Shown in pieces: positions 7,138 to 13,962 of a stretch of 15,424 nucleotides of DNA. Each line of letters opens with the position of its first letter. Position 1 is the stretch's first letter. The stretch spans positions 1 through 15,424 of the forward strand of contig JAZDLC010000325.1 of assembly GCA_043802345.1 (NCBI GenBank). Direction: 5' to 3'. This stretch comes from JAZDLC01 sp043802345. GTDB taxonomy: Bacteria > Planctomycetota > B15-G4 > JADJEK01. The notes under the pieces were generated by a model. The model saw only the letters and a program-made list of their open reading frames with translations. It was not told the DNA's origin and made no database searches. Position numbers and translations under genes: made by a program.

Positions 7138-8621
7138 AGTCGATCCGCGCGCGATTGATTCTCGGCGTGTTGCTGGCGGCGACCCTCTGCCTCGCGGCGA
7201 GCGGCGTGGCGATCTACGTCAACGTGCGGAACCGGTTGATTCTGGACCAGGACAGCACGCTGGTGGCGATCGCGAAATCGACCGTTCCGTCGATGATCCG
7301 CGAGTGGGGGGGGCGCGCAGGGCCACCAGGACCTCCAGGACCACTCCCGCCGGACGACTTTCCCGCAGGAGGGCGAGGCGGCCCGCGGCGGCCGCTCGTC
7401 GAGAATCCGCTGCACCGAATGGACGTCCTGTTTCAGTGGAGGCGACACGACGGAACCAGCATCGGCCGCAGCGAGGCCCTGGGTGAGGGCACCCTTCCCA
7501 GGATCGGCGCCGAGCAGGCGCCGGCTCCGGTCGAAGACATCGATCAGAGCGCCTTCCGCTTCGAGTCGATCACCCTCGCCGACGGCTCTCCTGCCCGCGC
7601 CGCCGGCCTGCGCTGCCTGCCCGCGCCGCACCCGCCCGACTCCCGCGCCGGCCGGACCGATGAACCGCCGCCCCCGTTCGAGTTCACCTTCGCCCTGGAG
7701 ACGAGCGATCTCTGGTCCTCGCTGGCGGACCTCCGCTGGCTTCTGATCGCGACCTGGCTGGTCACCAGCCTCGCCTGCGCCGGGATCCTCTCGCTGGTCG
7801 TGCACACCAGCCTGCGCCCCCTGTCAAGGCTGGGGCGCGAGATCGGCGAGATGGATGAGGCGGTGCTCGGCCGGCGCTTCGAGGCCGCGGGCGCGCCGCT
7901 CGAGCTGGTCCCGGTGATCGAGCAACTGAACGATCTCCTGGCGCGAATCGGGAACGCCCTCGAGCGGGAGCAGGCCTTCTCCGCGGACGCGGCACATGAA
8001 CTGCGCACTCCCCTTTCCGGCCTGCGCGCCACGCTGGAAGTCTCGCTGGGGCGTGAGCGGAGCTCGGAGGAGTACCGCGAGGCCTCGAGACAATGCCTGG
8101 CGATCACGCTCCAGATGCAGTCGATGGTCGAGGGACTGCTCGAAATGGCGCGTGGCGGAGCGGGTGGAGAGATCACCGAAGTGAACCTCGCCAAGCTGAT
8201 CGAGGAATGCTGGGAGCCGCATGCGCCCGCGGCCGCCCGGCGCCACCTCCGGCTCGAACTCTCGATTCCGTCGGTTCTGCGCCTCGAGACCGACGCGCGG
8301 CTGCTGCGGCGCATCATCCTGAATCTGATCGACAACGCCGTCGACTACTCCGATGAGGACGGTGTGATCGAGATCGCGGCGCTCGAGGAGCCTGGAGCTC
8401 TCGCGATCCGCGCCTCGAATCCGGCCGCCTCGGCCCCGCCGGACCTCCCCTCCCGCGCCTGCGACGCCTTCTGGCGCGCCGACACCTCCCGCACCGACAC
8501 AGGCCATGTTGGGCTCGGCCTCGCCCTGAGCCGGAGGATCGCCGGCCTGCTGGGAGGGACCTTGTCCGCCGAGCTCGAGGACGGCCGTTTCAGCGTCTCT
8601 TTGCGGCTCCGCCGCAAATAG
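7134..8621 (+). CDS. Sensor histidine kinase
   Basis: The GTG start overlaps the regulator stop by four bases. The 495-residue protein has a membrane helix at 8-28, an extracytoplasmic sensor of about 170 residues, a second helix at 203-223, a HAMP linker (224-278), an H-box (FSADAAHELRTPLSG, His288), an N-box (NLIDNAVDYS, Asn401) and a G2-type end (GHVGLGLALSRR, 457-468). The usual DxGxG G1 box is absent; in its place is ASNPAASAPPDLP (427-439). Similar replacement occurs in some CusS/QseC-like kinases, so activity is still likely. The sensor region carries a collagen-like GPPGPPGPLPP run (63-73) and a second Pro-rich stretch near 164-181. The ligand is unknown. It should phosphorylate the regulator encoded upstream. 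Confidence 0.93.
   Translation: MKSIRARLILGVLLAATLCLAASGVAIYVNVRNRLILDQDSTLVAIAKSTVPSMIREWGGRAGPPGPPGPLPPDDFPAGGRGGPRRPLVENPLHRMDVLFQWRRHDGTSIGRSEALGEGTLPRIGAEQAPAPVEDIDQSAFRFESITLADGSPARAAGLRCLPAPHPPDSRAGRTDEPPPPFEFTFALETSDLWSSLADLRWLLIATWLVTSLACAGILSLVVHTSLRPLSRLGREIGEMDEAVLGRRFEAAGAPLELVPVIEQLNDLLARIGNALEREQAFSADAAHELRTPLSGLRATLEVSLGRERSSEEYREASRQCLAITLQMQSMVEGLLEMARGGAGGEITEVNLAKLIEECWEPHAPAAARRHLRLELSIPSVLRLETDARLLRRIILNLIDNAVDYSDEDGVIEIAALEEPGALAIRASNPAASAPPDLPSRACDAFWRADTSRTDTGHVGLGLALSRRIAGLLGGTLSAELEDGRFSVSLRLRRK
8600..8618 (+). terminator. Perfect hairpin at the end of the kinase gene
   Basis: TTTGCGGC (8600-8607) and GCCGCAAA (8611-8618) form an 8-bp perfect stem with a 3-base loop, ending one base before the stop TAG. 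No U-run follows on the plus strand. It lies 21 bases before the direct-repeat operator and may separate the regulator operon from the downstream promoter or stabilise its mRNA. Confidence 0.35.
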
Positions 8622-8639
8622 GCTCGGATTCGCCCCCTC

Positions 8640-8674
8640 CTCTCATGATCCTCTCATCGTGCCCGGTCTAGGCT
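8640..8674 (+). promoter_or_regulatory. PHO-box-like operator and promoter for the secreted-protein operon
   Basis: Two perfect CTCTCAT half-sites (8640-8646 and 8651-8657) are separated by GATC, an exact 11-bp period; the identity extends two bases further left (TC before each). The arrangement matches the CTGTCAT-N4-CTGTCAT PHO box with one change per half-site. A weak -10-like TAGGCT follows 11 bases later (8669-8674), as in activator-dependent promoters where the repeat replaces the -35. It is probably bound by the adjacent OmpR-type regulator. Confidence 0.55.
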
Positions 8675-8722
8675 TCAGCGTACGACACGAGTTTCAAGGA
8701 CCTGAGCCACTCGGGGAGCGCG

Positions 8723-8890
8723 ATGAGCTGGAGAGCATCCAGGTTGATCGGAACGACCGTTGCACTGGCCGGAGTCCTCGCCGCGCCCCTGCCGGCGGGC
8801 GTGGTGGGCGTGAAACTGAACCTCGCCCTTCTGACCCGTGGGCCGATCGACTTCGCGTCGAACGCGCTCGAGGTCGACATCGAGCCCTGA
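8723..8890 (+). CDS. Small secreted protein, 55 residues
   Basis: ATG 8723 is preceded by GGGGAG (8713-8718) four bases upstream, and the frame ends at TGA 8888-8890. The product starts with a positively charged MSWRASR followed by a hydrophobic core (LIGTTVALAGVLAAPLPA), a convincing signal peptide with cleavage near residues 24-26. The remaining ~30 residues (VKLNLALLTRGPIDFASNA, then LEVDIEP) have no Cys and a slightly acidic end. I do not recognise a family. It sits between a likely regulated promoter and the Lcl_C gene, 38 bases upstream of that gene, so both are probably on one transcript. Codon use is GC3-rich like its neighbours. It could be an accessory factor or signal for the histidine kinase; that is speculation. 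A remnant of a longer gene is the alternative. Confidence 0.6.
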   Translation: MSWRASRLIGTTVALAGVLAAPLPAGVVGVKLNLALLTRGPIDFASNALEVDIEP

Positions 8891-8928
8891 CGGGCGCGCG
8901 GAAGAGGCTCTGCCCGCGAAGGAAACGA

Positions 8929-10431
8929 ATGAACATGCGACTGCCAACCGGACACTGCGCCTTGCTCGCGATTCTCACTGGAATCGCCCCCCCAGCCCTC
9001 CTGGCGCAGGGCCCGAGGCAGTCGCATCCTCCGTACGCCATCGTCGATACCGGACAGGTGCGCTGCTACGACGCCCGCCGTGAAACCCCCTACCCCGCGC
9101 ACGGTAGTCCCTTCTTCGGTCAGGACGCCCAGTACGCCGGCCACGAGGCGAGGTACGAGGTCCTGGATGACGACACCGTGAGCGATCTGGTGACAGGGCT
9201 GACCTGGACCCGCGACCCGGGGCCGAAACAGACCTTTCGAGAGGCAGCGGCTGGCGCCGGCGAATGCCGGGCAGGAGGGCACCAGGATTGGCGGCTCCCG
9301 TCGATCAAGGAACTCTACTCCCTCATTCTCTTCAGCGGCCAGGATCTCGGCCCGGCGGACGACGGCTCTCCCTACGCGCGCCCTTTCATCGATACCGAAG
9401 CGTTCAGCTTCTCCTACGGAGACCCAAGGCAGGGCGAACGCCCGATCGACTCGCAGTGGGCGACCTCCACCAGGTATGTCGGCACCACCATGCACGGCAA
9501 CGAGACGATGTTCGGCGTGAACTTCGCCGACGGCCGGATCAAGGGGTACCCGACGGGTGGGATGCCCGGCCGCGGTGAGAAGACCTTCTATGCCATCTAC
9601 GTGCGCGGCAATCCTCGCTACGGACGGAACGACTTCGTCGACAACGAGGACGGCACCGTCACAGATCGCGCGACCGGCCTGACCTGGATGAAGCAGGACT
9701 CGGGTCACATGAAAGGCGGCCCCGAGCGGGACGGCGCCATGAACTGGGAGCAGGCGCTCGCCTTCGCGGAGAGCCTCGATCACGCCGGCAAGAGGGACTG
9801 GCGGCTGCCGAACGCGAAGGAACTCCAGAGCATCGTCGACTACGAGCGCAGCCCGGACACCACCGGCTCGGCGGCCATCGACCCGATCTTCGAGGTCTCC
9901 ACCATCGCGGCCGAAGACGGCAAGCAGGAGTACCCCTTCTACTGGACTTCGACGACCCACGCGAGCCGCCGCAGTGGTTCTGCCGCCGTCTATGTCGCGT
10001 TCGGCCGGGGCACCGGCTGGATGGGTCCTCGCAGGGGCCGCCAGGGTCCAGTCAAGCCCGAACTCCTCGACGTCCACGGCGCCGGCTGCCAACGCAGCGA
10101 CCCGAAGGCAGGCGACCCGGCCGATTTCTCCCAGGGCCGCGGTCCCCAGGGTGACGTCATCCGCATCAACAACTACGTGCGCTGCGTCCGCGGAGGCGAG
10201 GCAACACCGAGAACGGAAGGTCCCGCGCTCCTGGAGGTCCCACCGCCAGACAGACGACCTCCCCCCGGCGGCAGACCACCCCCGGGCGGACCGCCGCCAC
10301 CAGATGGACCGCCGCCACCAGATGGACCGCCACCCGGACGCTGCGCGCCTCCTGTACGGCCTCGTTTTCCGCTTGGCCAGGACGCGCTTCCCGCACGGGA
10401 ATCAGCAGGTGACGGTCAAGTGGTGAGGTGA
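8929..10431 (+). CDS. Secreted protein with two Lcl_C (DUF1566) domains and Pro-rich tail
   Basis: I chose ATG 8929 because AAGGAA (8919-8924) lies just upstream and it opens a signal peptide (about 1-26, ending PALLAQ). ATG 8935 is a possible alternative. The in-frame region before it is Arg-rich and overlaps the 55-aa gene, so the longer start at 8659 is unlikely. The 500-residue product has two related halves: VSDLVTGLTWTRD with DWRLPSIKEL (Trp121), and VTDRATGLTWMKQD with DWRLPNAKEL (Trp291). It ends the domain at NNYVRCVRGG (Cys419). These are hallmarks of the Lcl C-terminal domain found in Legionella collagen-like adhesin and many secreted proteins. A proline-rich tail (about 432-470) follows, partly encoded by an 18-base tandem duplication. 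The last ~30 residues look unconserved. Surface binding or adhesion is a reasonable guess. Confidence 0.85.
   Translation: MNMRLPTGHCALLAILTGIAPPALLAQGPRQSHPPYAIVDTGQVRCYDARRETPYPAHGSPFFGQDAQYAGHEARYEVLDDDTVSDLVTGLTWTRDPGPKQTFREAAAGAGECRAGGHQDWRLPSIKELYSLILFSGQDLGPADDGSPYARPFIDTEAFSFSYGDPRQGERPIDSQWATSTRYVGTTMHGNETMFGVNFADGRIKGYPTGGMPGRGEKTFYAIYVRGNPRYGRNDFVDNEDGTVTDRATGLTWMKQDSGHMKGGPERDGAMNWEQALAFAESLDHAGKRDWRLPNAKELQSIVDYERSPDTTGSAAIDPIFEVSTIAAEDGKQEYPFYWTSTTHASRRSGSAAVYVAFGRGTGWMGPRRGRQGPVKPELLDVHGAGCQRSDPKAGDPADFSQGRGPQGDVIRINNYVRCVRGGEATPRTEGPALLEVPPPDRRPPPGGRPPPGGPPPPDGPPPPDGPPPGRCAPPVRPRFPLGQDALPARESAGDGQVVR
10291..10326 (+). repeat. 18-base tandem duplication in the Pro-rich tail
   Basis: Two identical 18-base units (10291-10308 and 10309-10326) encode GPPPPD-type repeats, and the first bases of a third unit follow. 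The flanking CCCCCCGGCGG-type repeats are related. Length changes by whole units keep the frame. Confidence 0.85.
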
Positions 10432-11019
10432 CACGGAGACGTGGGACAACTTCCAGTCCAACCGCTGACCTCCTACTTATTCCCCAGCGTCAACGACATT
10501 TGGAGAGATTCGCCGCCGCGATCGACTGGGCGGCATTCTCCGCTACCACTACCGGGCCGCCTGATCTCCACAACTCCACTGCCTGCCGATCGCAGGCCGA
10601 GACCCGTCCATGCCCTCTCTCTGCGCACGCGCTGGTCCAACTTTGATCGGCACTGCCAGTACCGCCAGGTTCCCAGGCCACGCTGCCAACCTCGCTCCCC
10701 CGGTTCATGGGCGCAGGCGTCAGTGGATCCTGCGATTCACGTCGGCGACATTTTCGGACACGACGGGCGCGAGGACGAGTCCCGCTGCGCTGAGTCCGCC
10801 GGATGCGCGGGGATCTAACGCTGCCGCCTCAAGTCGTTAGCGCGCCCTAACAATAGACACCGGGCGTCCGTCTTGTCCGTAATCCACTAAGTAACTATCA
10901 AAAAACACTTTATACCGATTCGCCACCCTCCCGCCCCGGTTGGCACGCCGCGTGTTCTATCCTCCACCGCACTTCAGAACACCCGCGGCCTGAAACACCG
11001 CACAACCGGAGACAGAACC
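10432..11019. other. Non-coding region with AT-rich island
   Basis: Nearly 590 bases without a convincing gene. Short open frames at 10428-10646 and 10441-10818 lack a ribosome binding site and protein-like composition. At 10815-10851 there are three related arms, CTAACG (10815-10820), CGTTAG (10835-10840) and CTAAC (10847-10851), able to form alternative hairpins. From about 10847 to 10920 the sequence becomes AT-rich (AATAGACA, ACTAAGTAACTATCAAAAAA, TTTATACC), unlike the rest of the window, as expected for a promoter region of the gene at 11020. A sigma-54-like element follows at 10939. Confidence 0.55.
10939..10957 (+). promoter_or_regulatory. Partial sigma-54-type (-24/-12) promoter
   Basis: TTGGCACG (10940-10947) matches the -24 consensus YTGGCACG exactly. 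Four bases later GTGTT (10952-10956) matches only three of five positions of the -12 element TTGCW, and the key GC is GT. Transcription would start near 10967, about 50 bases before the gene at 11020. A sigma-54 activator gene lies 1.1 kb downstream. The poor -12 box keeps confidence low. Confidence 0.3.
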
Positions 11020-11568
11020 ATGAAGAAGTCGATGATCATCCTCTCCCTGACCGCCCTCGCCGCCGGATTCGCCTTCGCTGGAAGCGCTGATGCGGGGTAT
11101 GCCAAAAGCACCAAGAAGAAGCAGGTGGTGGTACAGAAACAGGTGACAAAAAGAGACTTCGGACGCCGGACGGTGGTCCACAAGGATGTCACCAAGGTCG
11201 TCAACGTGAAGAAGGTCACCAAGGTCTACGAGCCCCGGCACGGCTCCTGGGGGCACGACCACGGATCCCGGTACTACGGCGCCTTCCCGGCTCCCTTCGC
11301 TCCCTTCGGGTCGGTTGCGGCCGTTGGTTCCTTCGGAGGCTTTTCGTTCTCCATCGGTGCGCCGGTCGTCTTCCCCGCTCCCATGCCCTGCACCTACGTG
11401 GTCGAGCAGGTCTGGATCGAGCCGGTCACCGAAACCCGACTCGTCGGCTACGACGTCTTCATGAACCCGATCTACGAGAACGTCATCGTGGCTCCTGGCT
11501 CGTACCAGAATGCCCAGTACAGGCTCCACATGGACGGAAGCCGGGAATTCGTGACCTATCTCCCCTGA
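11020..11568 (+). CDS. Small basic secreted protein with VW-P-PIYE motif
   Basis: ATG 11020 has GGAGA about 8 bases upstream and starts a clear signal peptide (1-25, LTALAAGFAFAGSADA). The 182-residue product then has a Lys/Val-rich stretch (28-70) with three VTK repeats (VTKRD, VTKVV, VTKVY), a His/Gly patch (74-86), a Gly/Phe/Pro-rich middle (87-122) and a C-terminal motif (130-162): QVWIEPV, VGYD, PIYENV and a Gly-x-Tyr. The same motif occurs in the next gene with 16 identities in 33 ungapped positions. I know no function for it. The composition suggests a periplasmic or surface protein binding a polyanion or wall component; this is inference. A candidate sigma-54 promoter and an AT-rich region lie upstream. 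Confidence 0.85.
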   Translation: MKKSMIILSLTALAAGFAFAGSADAGYAKSTKKKQVVVQKQVTKRDFGRRTVVHKDVTKVVNVKKVTKVYEPRHGSWGHDHGSRYYGAFPAPFAPFGSVAAVGSFGGFSFSIGAPVVFPAPMPCTYVVEQVWIEPVTETRLVGYDVFMNPIYENVIVAPGSYQNAQYRLHMDGSREFVTYLP

Positions 11569-11643
11569 CCCCCCCGAACCACTTGTCCCCCCGATGTGGT
11601 AGACTCATCTTCCTCAGGAACCGCCGACCGATAGAGAAGAGCC

Positions 11644-12060
11644 ATGCTGAAGCTGACGACGACACTGAAGACCGCGATGCTCCTCGGGGCGCTGTTCCTG
11701 GCGCCCCTCGCCGGCGCCGCCGAGGCGGGCCACGATCGAGACCCGCGGCAGGGTCTCCGGAGCTTCGCCCTGAAGGCCGGGCACGAGCATGAGTGGGTCC
11801 GCTCCACCAAGCAGGTCTGGGTACCCCCGGTCTACCAGAACAAGCGGGTCGGGACGGACGCCAAGGGCAAGCCGATCTACGAGAAGGTGCTGGTTCGGAA
11901 GGGGGTACTACAAGCCGGTGACCGTCATGAAGTGCGTGAAGTGCGGAAAGACTCAATAAACCGTCACCCGGACGGTAGACGGAGTTCTCGAGAGGGCCGG
12001 CCCCGGTGGATCGGGGGCCGGCCCTCTCTCCTTCCTCTCTCCCTCGCATGGATGGGCTGA
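11644..12060 (+). CDS. Small secreted protein with VW-P-PIYE motif, frameshifted near its end
   Basis: The frame as sequenced gives 138 residues ending at 12060. A signal peptide (1-28, AMLLGALFLAPLAGAAEA) and the shared motif (57-87: QVWVPPV, VGTD, PIYEKV) are intact. At the G5 tract 11901-11905 the frame changes character. Removing one G restores GYYKPVTVMKCVKCGKTQ and a TAA at 11957-11959, a 104-residue protein with a CxxC end whose Gly-x-Tyr matches the neighbouring gene. The strong hairpin at 11990-12028 comes right after that stop, whereas the sequenced frame reads straight through the hairpin. The residues encoded after 11905 are therefore probably not native. Sequencing error, a real mutation and +1 frameshifting are all possible. 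Function unknown; likely periplasmic. Confidence 0.75.
   Translation: MLKLTTTLKTAMLLGALFLAPLAGAAEAGHDRDPRQGLRSFALKAGHEHEWVRSTKQVWVPPVYQNKRVGTDAKGKPIYEKVLVRKGVLQAGDRHEVREVRKDSINRHPDGRRSSREGRPRWIGGRPSLLPLSLAWMG
11990..12028 (+). terminator. Strong hairpin terminator
   Basis: A perfect 15-bp stem, 11990-12004 with 12014-12028 (GAGAGGGCCGGCCCC and its complement), encloses a 9-base loop. The tail TCCTTCCTCTCTCCCTC is pyrimidine-rich rather than pure T. It lies 30 bases after the TAA at 11957-11959 of the frame-corrected small protein and separates that gene from the sigma-54 activator. Confidence 0.75.
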
Positions 12061-12099
12061 GGGGTTCCGCATGACCGGTCCGGGAACTACGCTCTAGGA

Positions 12100-13962
12100 A
12101 TGTCGGACGCTTTCCACCTTTGCTGGATCAATCACGCCGGCGGCGAGCTGGTCTATCAGGTCCGCGGCTCGATGACCGTCGGCCGGGCTCCTGAGAACGA
12201 GATTTCAGTCGACGAGGAAGGGGTCTCCCGCAGGCACTGCCGGCTGGAGCTCCGGGAGTCCGGCCTCTTTCTGGAGGATCTCGGCTCGACCAACGGCACC
12301 TTCGTCAACGGGAAGAGGGTGGTTCAGGCGGATGTGGGGGAGGGTGATGAGATCCTGGTGGGCCGGAGCCTCTTCCGCGTCCAGGGCGGGACCGGGCGGT
12401 GCGCCACGGCGGAAACCCTGCGCATCGGCCGGGAGACGATCGAACTGACCCTGAAGGCCGGCCGGGAGGAGTATCCGGGCAGTCTCGGCTCCGGCTCGCA
12501 GGCCGCCGACCACCTGCGCACGCTCTGCCGGGTGATGGATGCGGTCAATGCCGGCAGCTCCTCGGAAGAGCTGTACCGGCAGGTGCTGGATTCAATCCTC
12601 GCGACGCTCGACATGGACTTCGGGGCGGTTCTCCTGGGCTCCGATCCGGCGGCTCCGGCCGTCCTCGCCGCCAGTCGGCGAGGAAAGGCGCACCCGGCTC
12701 TCAGCACCACGGTGCTCGGAACCGTGCTGCGAAACGGGGAGGCGGTGCTGGCCAACGACATCCAGGGGGATGCACGGTTCTCCGGCTCGACGAGCCTGGC
12801 CGGGGAGGTGGCGACGCGGATTCTGAGCGCGCCGATCGCCTTCTCCGGGAACATTCTGGGGGCGCTCTACTTCACCTCCGATTCGAGGGATCTTCCGGTG
12901 GCGGAGTCCGACCTGCGGCTGGTGACCCTGGTCGGGCGGCAACTGGCCCTGGCAGCCGACAAGCTGCGCCGGCAGGAACTGGTGCTGGAGGAGAATCGTT
13001 CCCTGCGCGCCGCCATGGTGGGCGACCTCGAAATCGTCGGCTCGTCCGACGCGCTCCAGCAGGCGCAGGAAATGACCCGCCGGGCAGCCCGGGCCGACGT
13101 GACCGTCCTGATCACCGGCGAGACCGGCACCGGCAAGGAACTGTTCGCCCGGGCGGTCCACGAGTGGAGTCCCCGCGCGGGGCAGCCTTTCATCGCCGTG
13201 AATTGCGGCGCCATTCCGCAGGCCATGGTGGAGAGCGAGCTGTTCGGCCACGAGCGGGGCGCGTTCACCGGGGCCGTGGAGCGCCGCATCGGGCGATTCG
13301 AGCTGGCGCGCGAGGGGACGCTCTTCCTGGACGAGGTCGGGGAGCTGCCGCTCGACCTCCAGGTCAAGCTGCTCAGGGTGCTGGAGGAGAAGCGGTTCTT
13401 CCGCGTGGGCGGGTCGAAGGAGATCCGCTCCGATGTGCGGGTGGTCGCCGCCACCAATCGCGATCTCCTGCGGCTGGTCGAGGCGGGGGAGTTCCGCAAG
13501 GATCTACTCTACCGGATCCGGGTTCTGGAGATCGGGATTCCTCCTCTCAGGGAGCGGGTGCGGGACATCCTCGAAATCGCGGAGCACCTGCTGGGCGGGC
13601 TTTCCCGGGAGTCGGGCCTGTCTCCAAGGAGGCTGAGCCCGGAGGCGAAGCGGCGGATGGAAGCGTACTCCTGGCCCGGCAACGTCCGGGAGCTCCGGAA
13701 TGTGCTCGAGCGAGCCCTGATCCTCAGCTCCTCGGACACGATCAGTGCCGATGAGATTCTCCCCCGGACCGCCCTGGAGACCGGGGGAGCGCCGGCGGCG
13801 TGCGGCTCGCAGCGCAGCCTGAGGGACGTAGAAAAGGAGCACATCCGGGCCGTGCTCGTGGCCACCGGCTGGAACAAGTCCCGAGCGGCGGAGATTCTCG
13901 GGATCGGGCGGACGAACATCTATGAGAAGATCAAGCAGTACGGTCTGGAATCGACTTCCTGA
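12100..13962 (+). CDS. Sigma-54-dependent activator with FHA and GAF domains
   Basis: The 620-residue protein has an FHA domain (1-97) with Gly28/Arg29, SRRH (43-46) and NGT (65-67), which binds phosphothreonine peptides. A GAF domain follows (about 140-290), then a sigma-54 AAA+ domain (about 308-540): Walker A GETGTGKE (340-347), the GAFTGA loop (387-392) that contacts sigma-54, Walker B GTLFLDE (406-412), sensor I Asn453 and sensor II in WPGNVREL (525-532). A Fis-type helix-turn-helix (about 575-615) ends it. All key residues for ATP hydrolysis and sigma-54 remodelling are present. There is no receiver domain, so input should come through phospho-dependent FHA binding or GAF ligands. Its stop overlaps the kinase start by one base (TGATG), suggesting that the kinase controls it. 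The AGGA before ATG 12100 is too close to be a good ribosome site. Confidence 0.95.
   Translation: MSDAFHLCWINHAGGELVYQVRGSMTVGRAPENEISVDEEGVSRRHCRLELRESGLFLEDLGSTNGTFVNGKRVVQADVGEGDEILVGRSLFRVQGGTGRCATAETLRIGRETIELTLKAGREEYPGSLGSGSQAADHLRTLCRVMDAVNAGSSSEELYRQVLDSILATLDMDFGAVLLGSDPAAPAVLAASRRGKAHPALSTTVLGTVLRNGEAVLANDIQGDARFSGSTSLAGEVATRILSAPIAFSGNILGALYFTSDSRDLPVAESDLRLVTLVGRQLALAADKLRRQELVLEENRSLRAAMVGDLEIVGSSDALQQAQEMTRRAARADVTVLITGETGTGKELFARAVHEWSPRAGQPFIAVNCGAIPQAMVESELFGHERGAFTGAVERRIGRFELAREGTLFLDEVGELPLDLQVKLLRVLEEKRFFRVGGSKEIRSDVRVVAATNRDLLRLVEAGEFRKDLLYRIRVLEIGIPPLRERVRDILEIAEHLLGGLSRESGLSPRRLSPEAKRRMEAYSWPGNVRELRNVLERALILSSSDTISADEILPRTALETGGAPAACGSQRSLRDVEKEHIRAVLVATGWNKSRAAEILGIGRTNIYEKIKQYGLESTS

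Noticed and set aside
8659..8928. Upstream start for the Lcl_C gene (90 extra residues)
   Set aside because: The extension begins in the operator region, overlaps the 55-residue gene in another frame and is Arg-rich; the signal peptide starts at 8929.
8668..10092. Minus-strand open frame of 474 codons
   Set aside because: It is the complement of the Lcl_C gene, whose WRLP motifs are clearly conserved.
10500..10560. Short frame resembling a transposase N-terminus (LERFAAAIDWAAF)
   Set aside because: Only about a dozen residues are suggestive; no inverted repeats, target duplication or catalytic motif follows.
10815..10851. Integron attC-like arms (CTAACG, CGTTAG, CTAAC followed by AACAATA)
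   Set aside because: The arms are only 14 and 6 bases apart, far shorter than attC sites, and no second end, integrase or cassette is present.
12399..13754. Plus-strand open frame of 451 codons inside the sigma-54 activator
   Set aside because: It is a shadow in a second frame of a gene with all canonical AAA+ motifs.
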